Source: Burkholderiaceae bacterium
Lineage (GTDB): Bacteria; Pseudomonadota; Gammaproteobacteria; Burkholderiales; Burkholderiaceae
NCBI GenBank assembly: GCA_947371415.1
Contig: CANBPJ010000008.1
Coordinates: forward strand, 1 to 25,353
Direction of reading: 5' to 3'
Length of the DNA stretch: 25,353 nt
The stretch's first letter is position 1. Each line of letters starts with the position of its first letter. Under the pieces are notes generated by a model that was not told the DNA's origin, searched no databases, and saw only the letters and a program-made list of their open reading frames with translations. Positions 14,936-23,711 of the stretch are shown one piece after another. The position numbers and the translations under genes are program-made.

Positions 14936-15798
14936 GCCTCAAAACTCTTTAATACAAATCCTGCGCCGCTATCTTGTCCTAGGGCTTTAATAAGGACGGG
15001 TAAACTTTCTGCCAGCTGCTTTTCTAGCGTCCATGGTGGGTTGATGATGAACATCCCGCTGGCCTGAAGGCGACGCTCCTTAGGCGCATTCTCCACTCGC
15101 AGTTCAGTATGAAGCCAAGAGCGTTTATGAGCTGTTGCAATCTTTTTCATACGGTCGGGCAAGGCTGCAGCTTCTCTTCTAGATAGGGCTGGGTACCAAA
15201 TGGCATAACACCCTGTTGCGAATCGGTGCAGGGCTTCTTCCATAGCGGTCTCAAGATAACGGTAGTCTTGTTTATCTTCATAGGAAGGATCAATCAAAAC
15301 TAGTCCGCGCCTACTTGGCGGTGGCAATAATCCTTTGAGTCTTGCAAAGCTGTCCTCCGCATAAATATCAATTTGCTTTGCTTGCTTGAGCTCACTGATG
15401 TTGTGACGCAAAATATCAATTTCTTTGGGGTGTAGCTCAAAGAGCTTCAGGCGATCTTGGGGTCTTAATAGGCGCGCCAAGATAAATGGGGAGCCAGGAT
15501 AAATCGTGACTTCATCTCCGGTATTCTCAGCACGGATACACTCAAGATAATGAGCGATTCCCGGACTCAAAGAATGGGTCTTCGCAAATTCCGCTAGGCG
15601 ATAAATACCTTCGTCAGCTTCTTTACTAACAGTTGCAAATCCATCGATCAGGCTATAGATTCCAGCGCCTGCATGGGTATCTACAATAGTGAGTGCGCCA
15701 GGTTTCTCTTGAAGATATTCCACCAAATGAATCAAAATCAGATGCTTCAGAATATCCGCATGACTACCCGCATGAAAAGCATGGCGATAACTAAACAT
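14932..15798 (-). CDS. rlmJ: 23S rRNA (adenine(2030)-N6)-methyltransferase RlmJ
   Basis: RlmJ methylates A2030 of 23S rRNA using SAM. The 288-residue product opens MFSYRHAFHAGSHADILKH, nearly the E. coli start. The SAM-binding motif is VDTHAGAGIY (about 39-48). The catalytic motif is DPSYE (170-174), where E. coli has DPPYE. The C-terminal part has RRLQASGMFIINPPW. The gene starts two bases after the PAP2 stop, so it is the last gene of the glycan operon, although its job is unrelated. Its end overlaps the convergent SOUL gene by four bases. Confidence 0.95.
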   Translation of the reverse strand: MFSYRHAFHAGSHADILKHLILIHLVEYLQEKPGALTIVDTHAGAGIYSLIDGFATVSKEADEGIYRLAEFAKTHSLSPGIAHYLECIRAENTGDEVTIYPGSPFILARLLRPQDRLKLFELHPKEIDILRHNISELKQAKQIDIYAEDSFARLKGLLPPPSRRGLVLIDPSYEDKQDYRYLETAMEEALHRFATGCYAIWYPALSRREAAALPDRMKKIATAHKRSWLHTELRVENAPKERRLQASGMFIINPPWTLEKQLAESLPVLIKALGQDSGAGFVLKSFEA

Positions 15799-15800
15799 CT

Positions 15801-16598
15801 TTAAATAGCCTTAGGTTTTTGCGCTTTAATAAATAAAGCTAGAGTGATGCTGATCAATGCCGCGCAAGCGTATTGTAAGGATTGATTTAATTCAGAGTCT
15901 AAAGTTTGAGTCAGCATAACGTAGATAACCCCTAGTCCACCAAGCGCTAGTAAGCGGGGGCCGGTTTTACTGGGTAATAGTTGGGCTTCAGGAATGAGGT
16001 TAACCAATATGGCGCCAAGCATGCCTGACCACAATCCAATAGCGCAACCTGCCAGGACATCAGTGAGCCAGTGGGCGCCAAGAGCGTTGCGTGAGATTCC
16101 AGCAAAACCCGCCAGGATAAATATCCACCAAAGTGAGGATCTTTTATCTTTACTACTAGCAAAGTACATTCCGGAAGCCACTGCAAAAGCAGTCAGCGTG
16201 TGACCTGATGGCATTGCGCGGTGTAGCAAGGGCTCTCCAACAATGTAAAAGTCTTCCAGCGCTAGTACGTTGGCTGGTCTAGGCATCTCAAGAAAAGGTT
16301 TAATGATGAGGCTCACTATTCCACCTAATGATGAGGCGAATAATCCAGCGATAAGCAGTCGAGGGGCTAGCAGTAGCAATGGGAAGCATATTGCGAAGAT
16401 GCCCCAGCCATTTCCGAGGAAGGTGAGCCAAGTCCATAAAGTATCTGGAAGTATCTGGGTATAGCGATTAATCAATAAAAACGTAGGGGTCTGTAACTCG
16501 CCAAAGTAAATAGCGATTGCCAAGCCAAGCGGTATTAGTGGAATGCACCAGACCCAAGGCGACGTAATGGCAACAGCCGATTTTTGCTGCTCAGCCAT
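15801..16598 (-). CDS. PAP2 superfamily membrane phosphatase
   Basis: The 265-residue product is a multi-pass membrane protein with the complete PAP2 signature. Motif 1 is KX6RP (Lys100 to Arg107-Pro108, KPFLEMPRP), motif 2 is PSGH (130-133), and motif 3 is SRX5HX3D (Ser169 to Asp180, SRNALGAHWLTD). Such proteins dephosphorylate undecaprenyl pyrophosphate or lipid A/phosphatidyl phosphates on the periplasmic side. The operon of glycosyltransferases and a flippase-like protein favours a lipid-linked glycan or lipid A substrate, but the exact one is not shown. It starts five bases after the GT9 stop and ends two bases before rlmJ. Confidence 0.92.
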   Translation of the reverse strand: MAEQQKSAVAITSPWVWCIPLIPLGLAIAIYFGELQTPTFLLINRYTQILPDTLWTWLTFLGNGWGIFAICFPLLLLAPRLLIAGLFASSLGGIVSLIIKPFLEMPRPANVLALEDFYIVGEPLLHRAMPSGHTLTAFAVASGMYFASSKDKRSSLWWIFILAGFAGISRNALGAHWLTDVLAGCAIGLWSGMLGAILVNLIPEAQLLPSKTGPRLLALGGLGVIYVMLTQTLDSELNQSLQYACAALISITLALFIKAQKPKAI

Positions 16599-16603
16599 GC
16601 GAA

Positions 16604-17863
16604 TTAGAGTGCCCGCTCTTGGTCAGCTTCATTTAATTGATGCACCATCTTCTCTAGTACTTGCGCGACGGTAATGGCTTGCATGCAAACGTTGTCATGG
16701 CAAGGTGTCTTACGATGATTCGCTGCGCTAACGCAGGGAGAGCAGGCCAAATTGGCCGTAATAGAAATGGACTTACCAACGGACCCATACAGAGCTGGAG
16801 TTTCGGGCCCGAACAGAACAACAGTTCTTAACGGAGTGACTGCAGAGAAGTGGCCAGGGCCAGAGTCATTGGTCACCATGACATCGGATAGCGTGTAAAG
16901 CGGGGGCAACTCTGCAAAGCTCACTTGGCCGGCAAAGTTGAGGGCATTCTTGACATTGGCTACAGCCCGTACTTTTTCTACATATTCAAATTCAGCAGGT
17001 GAACCAGTAATCAAGATGAGATCATTCGGGTAGCGTTGGTTCAGCCCTTGGATGAGCTCCGAGAAACGCTGCTGCGCCCAACGTCTTTGAGGCAACAAAT
17101 CACTTGCATTCGGGTTTACCAAAATCAGGCGTTGTTTACCTTGAGTAAATTCAATGCCAGCATCTACAGCAAGTTTTTCAATGCGTCCACGAACATTGCT
17201 CAGGGCTGAAGGGTCAATGATTGCTTGCTCCAAGCGCACTTCAGAATCTGCAATGTGGATTTTGCTAAACGGGACTTCAATCTCTTTAGCAAACGCTGCA
17301 TGAATCAGGGAAAGAAAATTCTTGGTGATGTGAATATGCGGGTTGTAATGAACCTTGCGGGTGAGCATAAAGCCACGCCACAATCCTTCACCATGAAAGA
17401 TATGGTAGCCAACACGGCGACGTGCACCGCATAGACCGGTCAATAGAGCGGTAAAGCGTGAGAACAACTCCAAATCAATCACGGTATCGATGCGATGTTG
17501 ACGTGCCACGATTAAGAACTTGATAGTGTCTTTGATTAAGCCACCCAAACTAGAAGAATCAATAGTGAAAATATTCTCTGGCTTAACGGTGTTTAATAAA
17601 GTTAAGCTGGCGCGATTGCTTTTGAAGATAAGAAAAAATAGTTCAGCGCCGCGGGCTTGCGCGTTGCGCATAGCGGGGTCAACCAAAATAGCGCTACCCA
17701 TTTCAGATAACTCAATAAAGAGTAGCTTGCGTGGTATTTCTGGACCTCGATTAAGCAGGTTCTTAATCCCATCAATCAGGGCAACTATGGGGCTGGCTAC
17801 TGCGCAGAGCGGCACACCGACCCAGTGGTCGATGGCGCGCATGGTGTTGACGCTAATACTCAT
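16604..17863 (-). CDS. Glycosyltransferase family 9 (heptosyltransferase-like) protein
   Basis: The 419-residue product has the two-domain layout of GT9 enzymes. The N-terminal half includes KLLFIELSEMGSAIL and DTVIDLELFSRFTALL. The C-terminal half has ILVNPNASDLLPQRRW, the acceptor/donor region NDSGPGHFSAV (332-342; usual family form NDTGPMHLA) and VVLFGPETP. GT9 members usually add heptose to the lipopolysaccharide core from ADP-heptose; here the donor and acceptor are not proved. It has about 70 more residues than a typical heptosyltransferase, partly from an N-terminal hydrophobic segment (about 13-31). Four late cysteines (374, 377, 388, 393) are notable. It lies 18 bases after the flippase-like gene. 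Confidence 0.87.
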   Translation of the reverse strand: MSISVNTMRAIDHWVGVPLCAVASPIVALIDGIKNLLNRGPEIPRKLLFIELSEMGSAILVDPAMRNAQARGAELFFLIFKSNRASLTLLNTVKPENIFTIDSSSLGGLIKDTIKFLIVARQHRIDTVIDLELFSRFTALLTGLCGARRRVGYHIFHGEGLWRGFMLTRKVHYNPHIHITKNFLSLIHAAFAKEIEVPFSKIHIADSEVRLEQAIIDPSALSNVRGRIEKLAVDAGIEFTQGKQRLILVNPNASDLLPQRRWAQQRFSELIQGLNQRYPNDLILITGSPAEFEYVEKVRAVANVKNALNFAGQVSFAELPPLYTLSDVMVTNDSGPGHFSAVTPLRTVVLFGPETPALYGSVGKSISITANLACSPCVSAANHRKTPCHDNVCMQAITVAQVLEKMVHQLNEADQERAL

Positions 17864-17881
17864 AGTGGGACTTTAAAAGAA

Positions 17882-18925
17882 TTATTTCCGTTTTAATAAA
17901 AAGTAAGCGCCAGGTAATACCGAAAGCACGGTGATGGCGCCGTAACTAATTGATGCCAGTACTGTCATAGATGGATTCACACCCCATAGTGCCAGCACAG
18001 AGGAGAGTGTGGCCTCACGCAAGCCCCAGCCAGAAATGCTGATGGGTAGCATCAGTAGTAGACTCAGCGCAGGTAAACCAATCATCAAGGCCTCAATCGG
18101 AGCATCCACTCCATAAGCCTTCAAACAAAATAAGAGCGTCAAAATTGTCAAAGAATGAATGCCAATCGCAAATGCGGCTTGAACTACGTTCATAGGCCAA
18201 GAGAATGCCAACTTGATACCAGGCAAAGCGTGATTCATTTGGAGGCGGTCTAGGAGCTTTTGCAAGAGATTGCAGCTTGGACCCCAGGCCAAAATGACCG
18301 CAATGATTAAGCCTGAGAAAATCATGATGCCGGTGACGGCATAGCCTAGATCCTTACCCCAGGTGGCTAAAGTAGCGCCGCCCAAAATGAGGCCAATTCC
18401 GCCCAATAGATTGTTGCCAGCTAAGCCGAGTAGTCGGTCCACCAAGACCATAGAAAAGCTCAGGCGTAATTTAGGGGTGGCATGCCCCAGGTCAACTGAG
18501 TGATGCAGCTCTTCATCTAACTCTTTTTCTTCAGTCAATTTGCCACTGCTATTTAAATGTGTGGCGGTAATGGCGCGATAACTGTCGCCACCAAGCGTAC
18601 TGGGCAATCCTTGGTTGATGAGTCCACCCGCAAAATACAAGGCGATAAAGTCGATGAGACTCCCCTGAAATCCGACCTTGCGCATGAGAAAGCCCCAGCG
18701 CAGTCCGCCACAAATAAAGGCGCTGAGCATGGTTAAGCCGGCCGCCAAAAACCACCAAGCTTGCATTTGAATCTGGGAATCTAACAGCGCATGCCAATCA
18801 ATTCCACTGGTGGCTTTCCAGAGCAGGGCGACGGATAGCAAAATGCGAATCGTTGGCCAAGCCCGCTTTAAGATTGCTTTCCACCCAGATGGAGCTTTGG
18901 GGGTGGATTGGGGTTGTGAACTCAT
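17882..18925 (-). CDS. Lysylphosphatidylglycerol synthase TM-region (UPF0104) flippase-like membrane protein
   Basis: The 347-residue product has roughly eight hydrophobic segments and the family signatures AGGLINQGLPSTLGGDSYRA and ISISGWGLREATLSSVLALW. The catalytic domain of MprF is absent, so it is the membrane part alone. Such proteins are proposed to move or accommodate lipid substrates in the inner membrane. A hydrophilic, acid-rich insert (about residues 130-150, TEEKELDEELHHSVDL) breaks the membrane pattern and probably forms a loop. Its place between GT39 and GT9 genes suggests a part in building or translocating a glycolipid. That link is inference from context. Confidence 0.85.
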   Translation of the reverse strand: MSSQPQSTPKAPSGWKAILKRAWPTIRILLSVALLWKATSGIDWHALLDSQIQMQAWWFLAAGLTMLSAFICGGLRWGFLMRKVGFQGSLIDFIALYFAGGLINQGLPSTLGGDSYRAITATHLNSSGKLTEEKELDEELHHSVDLGHATPKLRLSFSMVLVDRLLGLAGNNLLGGIGLILGGATLATWGKDLGYAVTGIMIFSGLIIAVILAWGPSCNLLQKLLDRLQMNHALPGIKLAFSWPMNVVQAAFAIGIHSLTILTLLFCLKAYGVDAPIEALMIGLPALSLLLMLPISISGWGLREATLSSVLALWGVNPSMTVLASISYGAITVLSVLPGAYFLLKRK

Positions 18926-18973
18926 AGGCGTAAGGATAATGCCTTGAGAGTCTAAGGTCCTGAATTTAGAGAA

Positions 18974-20470
18974 TTAACGCGCTGCGCTAGCATCCCGCCA
19001 GTTATGGCATAGGCTGTAGTCAAATTTGGATAAAACCTGCCCAAAGCGGATGATCTCTAGGCTATCCAGAGGCTCGCAACGCTCAAAAGCCAATTTACCC
19101 CCTATTGGCGGATTAAACGCCATCCCTGACCAGTTAATGAGCAACACGCTTGCGCCAGCGGGTAGTTGCCCAAACCACAGATCAAATTGATCCTGTCGTT
19201 GGTCTAGAACAAAGACAGGGAGAGGCTGGGCATACCAAGCTGCTCTGCTGCCGAGTGTCCAGTTTTGAACAGCGATACCATTTACATTGGCGGCCTCTGC
19301 TAATTGGGCTGCTTTTTGTCCGGCCAGCTTCCAGCCGTAGAGATCGGCAATCGGGTTCGATTTCACCGCTGCGGAGTTGATGCCTCCCGAAAGAACAAAG
19401 CTAAATCCGAGCAGGCAAATTAACAATTGGCCGGCCAATAGAGTGCGAATCGCCAAGCGATGTTGCATAGCCCATGCCTTGGCTAGGCCAATTCCCGCAA
19501 AAGGAGCAAGGCAAAACCAGGCGGGAGTAGTCCAGTGCGGCAGGCTGCCACCACCCGAGAGCAGAGCAAAAATGACGAAGGGAATCGCAAAGAAGCTCAG
19601 TAAGGCCATGAGAACAAGCTTGTGAGCGTTCAGGCAATGCTTCAGGAACCCAAAGGCGCCTAAGAGTAGTAGCGGTCCAAAGCATGCAATCTGAATCCCA
19701 AGAAAAGCGGCAACCCTGCGCCATGCCCAAGTACCACCACTGCCATGAGCAATTTGATACTTGAATGAGATCCAGTCATTGATCCAATTCCAGTAAAGCA
19801 CTGGGCTAATGACAACGAAGGCGATCGCTACAGCCAGCCAAAAACCTGATTTTGTTATCCACGCTTTTTTGGGTGAAGCCAAAAGAACCAAGAGCAATGC
19901 AAAAGCAGTAAATGCTGCGGTGTACTTACTAAGACCCGCTAGGCCTAGCAGTAAGCCTGTAACAATCCAATCAACAATAGAAAAGTGATCCTTGCGGGTC
20001 CAGCGTAAAGCCATCAACATCAGTCCAAGACTCAAGGGGGTCAGCAGGGTATCTGGAAGAAGTCCAATTGCCAGAACGTGAGGAAGGGGTGCTGCGATAA
20101 TCGCCAATACCGCCATCAAGCCACATAAGTTAGCCGAAGGAAGTGCGGTAGTTAAATAGCCTGCATTACGTCCCCGCATCAGGCTATGAATCTCTAAGGT
20201 GACTTGATAAACCAAATAGGCTGAAAGCGCCCACAGTAATTCAGGGATCAGTCGAATGACGCCCTCGGAAGAGGTTAGGGAAACTAGCGGCCACTGTATC
20301 CAACCCACTAGCGGTGGATGATCAAAATAACTCCAGGCGAGATGTTTTGCATACAAAGCGTAATGGGCTTCATCAACAGAAAATTCAACCGAGAACCCGA
20401 GAGCAAAATGTACTAGCGCAGCAATACAGATGCTAATGGCAGCCCAGCTTGAAGGTGATTGATGTCGCAT
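18974..20470 (-). CDS. Glycosyltransferase family 39 (ArnT/PMT-like) membrane protein
   Basis: The 498-residue product is a polytopic GT-C glycosyltransferase. The first periplasmic loop has SVDEAHYALYAKHLAWSYFD followed by HPPLVGW, with the catalytic-type acidic residues Asp33-Glu34. Many membrane helices follow, and a soluble C-terminal region begins near residue 380. GT39 enzymes take a polyprenyl-phosphate sugar and transfer it to protein, lipid A or another lipid outside the membrane. It is the first gene of the operon ending in rlmJ, with 48 bases before the next gene and 48 bases between its ATG and the divergent DUF3047 start. Confidence 0.87.
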   Translation of the reverse strand: MRHQSPSSWAAISICIAALVHFALGFSVEFSVDEAHYALYAKHLAWSYFDHPPLVGWIQWPLVSLTSSEGVIRLIPELLWALSAYLVYQVTLEIHSLMRGRNAGYLTTALPSANLCGLMAVLAIIAAPLPHVLAIGLLPDTLLTPLSLGLMLMALRWTRKDHFSIVDWIVTGLLLGLAGLSKYTAAFTAFALLLVLLASPKKAWITKSGFWLAVAIAFVVISPVLYWNWINDWISFKYQIAHGSGGTWAWRRVAAFLGIQIACFGPLLLLGAFGFLKHCLNAHKLVLMALLSFFAIPFVIFALLSGGGSLPHWTTPAWFCLAPFAGIGLAKAWAMQHRLAIRTLLAGQLLICLLGFSFVLSGGINSAAVKSNPIADLYGWKLAGQKAAQLAEAANVNGIAVQNWTLGSRAAWYAQPLPVFVLDQRQDQFDLWFGQLPAGASVLLINWSGMAFNPPIGGKLAFERCEPLDSLEIIRFGQVLSKFDYSLCHNWRDASAAR

Positions 20471-20518
20471 GCAATGATTTTAGACTTACTCCCCACATTC
20501 TTTGGGACAATAAGGGGT

Positions 20519-21325
20519 ATGTCCAAACGAATTTCATTCAGAAACCTATTGCTGCTAATTGCCACCACCGTCCTTTTGGGAGCTTGTGCGGGCTTTACTG
20601 GCAAGTCTATCGAGAATGAAGCTGGCCAAGCATTTAATACAGATCAATTGCCTGCTCAGGAGGATTTGCCAAAATTCTCTGCAGAGAAGGCTCGAGACGG
20701 CATGCCGGAGGGGTGGCACTTTTATCGGATAGCACCTTATAAAAAAAATACGGTTTATCGCCTTGAGAATTATCAAGGTCGAACTGTTCTTGCTGCCAAC
20801 TCTCAAACCTCGGCTTCAGGCCTTGCAGTAAAACTTCGCCCGCGCTCAGCGCAAAACTTATGGCTACAGTGGGAGTGGAAGGCAATAGGGGCATTGCCGC
20901 AAGCTGATAATGCCGATAGTCAGCGCGACGATGCACCATTACGACTGCTTGTCGCCTTTGACGGCAATAAATCAAAACTTTCCCTTAAAGAGAAACTCAC
21001 TTTTGAGATGGCTAATTTAATTAGCAGCCAAGAGATGCCTTATGCCACGGTGATGTATATCTGGTCTGGTAAAAATACTGTCAATACTGTTTTAAATAAT
21101 GCGCACACCTCTAGATTGAAAATGATTGTGGTGGATTCTGGTTGGGATAACTTGGGTGAGTGGCGTAAACATGAGCGTGACCTTGCGGCAGACTACAAGC
21201 TAGCCTATGGAGAGACACCCGGAAATGTGATTGGTATCGCATTGCTGACTGATACCGATAACACTAAATCAGAAGTACGCGCCCTCTATGGGGATATTGA
21301 GCTATTGCGTAAGCAATCAAAGTAA
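20519..21325 (+). CDS. DUF3047 domain lipoprotein
   Basis: The 268-residue product begins with a lipoprotein signal, KR then a hydrophobic run and LLGAC with Cys23 as the predicted lipidated residue. The mature part resembles DUF3047: GMPEGWHFYRIAPYKKNT, LWLQWEWKA, YATVMYIWSG, MIVVDSGWDNLGEW and IGIALLTDTDNT. The domain may adopt a carbohydrate-binding-like beta sandwich; function is unknown. I chose ATG 20519 because it places the charged n-region and lipobox at the start. An upstream in-frame ATG at 20459 would add 20 residues in front of the signal. AAGGGG lies immediately before the ATG, closer than usual. Confidence 0.85.
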   Translation: MSKRISFRNLLLLIATTVLLGACAGFTGKSIENEAGQAFNTDQLPAQEDLPKFSAEKARDGMPEGWHFYRIAPYKKNTVYRLENYQGRTVLAANSQTSASGLAVKLRPRSAQNLWLQWEWKAIGALPQADNADSQRDDAPLRLLVAFDGNKSKLSLKEKLTFEMANLISSQEMPYATVMYIWSGKNTVNTVLNNAHTSRLKMIVVDSGWDNLGEWRKHERDLAADYKLAYGETPGNVIGIALLTDTDNTKSEVRALYGDIELLRKQSK

Positions 21326-21349
21326 GGCGCCCGCTCTAAGCCCCACTTT

Positions 21350-23638
21350 TTAGTGATGACTAGGCCGCCAACGCTTTAAGAGTAGGGCATTGCTCAACAC
21401 GCAGAAACTAGAGAGCGCCATGGCGCTACCCGCCAGCATCGGGGATAAATAACCCAGCGCTGCCATTGGTATGCCGATGGTATTAAATGCAAATGCCCAA
21501 AATAGATTTTGACGAATTTTGTTCCATGTTTTCTTAGAGATATCAATTGCATCCACTACTACGGTGGGGTCACCACGCATAAGAGTAATGCCAGCTGCCT
21601 GCATAGCAACATCAGTACCGGTGGACATTGCCATACCAACATCGGCAATCGCCAATGCGGGTGCATCATTTACGCCATCACCAACCATGGCTACAACATG
21701 TTTTTTACCTTCTCGCGCACTTTGCAGTTTTTGAATTATTTCTGCTTTATTGCCTGGCATGATTTGTGCAAAGACTTCATTTATTCCGATCGCCTTACCT
21801 ACGCGCGTAGCGGCAGCTAAATTATCACCAGACAATATCACCGTCCGAATATGCAACCCATTTAATGCCTGGACTGCTTCTTGTGCATTCGGCTTGAGCT
21901 CATCCCCAAACGTAATGATGGCAATCGGAGTGGCTATCACACCACCTCCTACACCCGTATTCATGAGTATGGAAACCGTTTGACCTTGATCAAAGTAGGC
22001 CCGTGCTTTTTCTAGGATGAGGGGGTAGTGAGTGGAGTCCTCCAGAGATGCCACGCTTTGCAAGCGTAAGGTTTGACCTGCAAAAATACCCTCGCTGGGA
22101 ATACCTTCAATGCCAACCCCTGGCAGCGCCTTACTGGCCGACGTCGCAATGGGTGAAATATTCTTTTCTTTGGCTGAGTCGATCAGCGCTTTAGCCAAGG
22201 GATGTTCGCTTCCCAGTTGCAAGCCGGCTACGGTGGCGAGTATTGGATTGATATCTGTTACCGATTCCTCAAAAGGCAGTAGGGCGAGCATGCGTGGTTT
22301 GCCAATGGTTAATGTACCCGTCTTATCAAAGGCAACGATATCGAGTTTGTGCGCTAGCTCTAGTACTTGTGGATCCTTAATCAGAATGCCAAAGCGTGCA
22401 GCTACGCCAGTACCAGCCATGATTGCGGCCGGAGTGGCTAAGCCTAATGCGCAAGGGCAGGCGATCACTAGAACGGAGACAGCGCGCAAGATCGCAATGG
22501 AGGTCGAATCAAAGTAAAGCCAATTACTGATGCCAGTAATCAGTGCCAACAAAATGACAGTGGGCACAAAGATGGCGCTGACTTGGTCAACTAGTTTTTG
22601 AATGGGCGCTTTTTGAGTTTGAGCATCTTCAACTAAATGAATAATTTGCGATAGAACGCTTTCAACACCGACGGCCTCCGCCATGATCACTAGCGCACCC
22701 TCACCATTTAAGGCACCTCCGATCACTTTGGAGCCCAACATTTTTTTCACAGGCTCGCTTTCACCGGTGAGTAAGGATTCATCGACATGGCTAGCGCCCA
22801 AAATAATGACGCCATCCACCGGAATGCGTTCCCCGGGGAGAGCTAAGACTCGATCCCCTGGGAGCACTTGATCTAAAGGTAGGTCGCGGTATTGCTCAGT
22901 ACTCACCCCAGTATGACCTTGGAGTTCAAGGCCATCATTCAATACCTTTGCATGCTCTGGCCAGAGTTTTTGCAGAGCGCGAATAGCCTCGCTAGTTTGT
23001 TGCTTGGCACGGGCCTCTAGCCATTTGCCCAGTAAGACCATGCAGATGATGACGGCCGAGCCCTCAAAGTACAGTTCATGTGTGTGGGTCGAGGTGAGCA
23101 AGAGGTACAGACTGAGGCCGTATGCGGCACTAGTTCCCAGCGCTACCAATAAATCCATATTGCCAGCACCGGCCATAAGAGACTTGTAGCCCGCCTTATA
23201 AAAACGCCATCCCAAAACAAATTGCACTGGAGTGGCTAAAGCCAGTTGCCACCACCCCGACAAAGACCAGTGAATGCCAAATGGCATAAAGAACATAGGT
23301 AAAAACAGTGGGGCAGACAACAGAAAGCCAAGAATGACGCGACCTAAGCCATCCGCAGCCCAAAATGACTTGGCAATATGCTGGTCAAGCTTGCCGCGAG
23401 CAGAGCTTTCTTGAGCCTCATAACCCGTCTTCTTAACCTGGCTGATAATGTCCGCAAGACTGATTGACCCCTTCTTAATGCGAATTTTGGCCTGTTCAGT
23501 TGCTAAATTGACGCTGGCGGCCTCAACCCCGGGAATCTTGTCTAAAGCCTTTTCCACCCGACTGACGCATGAGGCGCAGGTCATTCCACCGATATCTAGG
23601 GTGAAAAACTCAGAATTGGTCGGATCTTTAGGTGTCAT
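21350..23638 (-). CDS. copA: Copper-translocating P1B-type ATPase
   Basis: CopA exports Cu(I) from the cytoplasm using ATP. The product has one N-terminal HMA domain with GMTCASC (Cys21, Cys24), then the actuator TGES (near 291), the membrane metal site CPC (near 394-396), the phosphorylation motif DKTGTLT (near 438), the nucleotide-domain SEHP (near 477) and GDGVNDAP (near 653). The late membrane helix reads FAFNTIGIP where many CopA proteins have YN, so Phe replaces the Tyr of the copper-site motif. The following helix retains MALSS. It is divergent from an HMA chaperone-like gene 73 bases away. No CueR-type regulator gene is in the window. Confidence 0.95.
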   Translation of the reverse strand: MTPKDPTNSEFFTLDIGGMTCASCVSRVEKALDKIPGVEAASVNLATEQAKIRIKKGSISLADIISQVKKTGYEAQESSARGKLDQHIAKSFWAADGLGRVILGFLLSAPLFLPMFFMPFGIHWSLSGWWQLALATPVQFVLGWRFYKAGYKSLMAGAGNMDLLVALGTSAAYGLSLYLLLTSTHTHELYFEGSAVIICMVLLGKWLEARAKQQTSEAIRALQKLWPEHAKVLNDGLELQGHTGVSTEQYRDLPLDQVLPGDRVLALPGERIPVDGVIILGASHVDESLLTGESEPVKKMLGSKVIGGALNGEGALVIMAEAVGVESVLSQIIHLVEDAQTQKAPIQKLVDQVSAIFVPTVILLALITGISNWLYFDSTSIAILRAVSVLVIACPCALGLATPAAIMAGTGVAARFGILIKDPQVLELAHKLDIVAFDKTGTLTIGKPRMLALLPFEESVTDINPILATVAGLQLGSEHPLAKALIDSAKEKNISPIATSASKALPGVGIEGIPSEGIFAGQTLRLQSVASLEDSTHYPLILEKARAYFDQGQTVSILMNTGVGGGVIATPIAIITFGDELKPNAQEAVQALNGLHIRTVILSGDNLAAATRVGKAIGINEVFAQIMPGNKAEIIQKLQSAREGKKHVVAMVGDGVNDAPALAIADVGMAMSTGTDVAMQAAGITLMRGDPTVVVDAIDISKKTWNKIRQNLFWAFAFNTIGIPMAALGYLSPMLAGSAMALSSFCVLSNALLLKRWRPSHH

Positions 23639-23654
23639 GTAGAAGATAATCTAC
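23639..23654. repeat. Short inverted repeat at the copA start
   Basis: GTAGA (23639-23643) and TCTAC (23650-23654) form five-base inverted arms around six bases, directly abutting the copA ATG in its leader. The place where a Shine-Dalgarno sequence would sit is taken by this repeat, and no GGAG-like sequence is visible there. It could be a small operator or a hairpin affecting initiation, or chance. Confidence 0.3.
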
Positions 23655-23711
23655 TGTAAGGTGAAAAAAGACCATTAACAATCGTATTTTGACAGTTTAA
23701 AAGGGGTTCTT

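Noticed and set aside
20459..20518. Longer DUF3047 protein starting at 20459
   Set aside because: It would overlap the divergent GT39 start and precede a normal lipoprotein signal with 20 unrelated residues.
23689..23694. TTGACA as the -35 box of the copper chaperone gene
   Set aside because: The matching -10 would fall at or after the gene's own ATG, so it cannot drive this gene with a normal leader.
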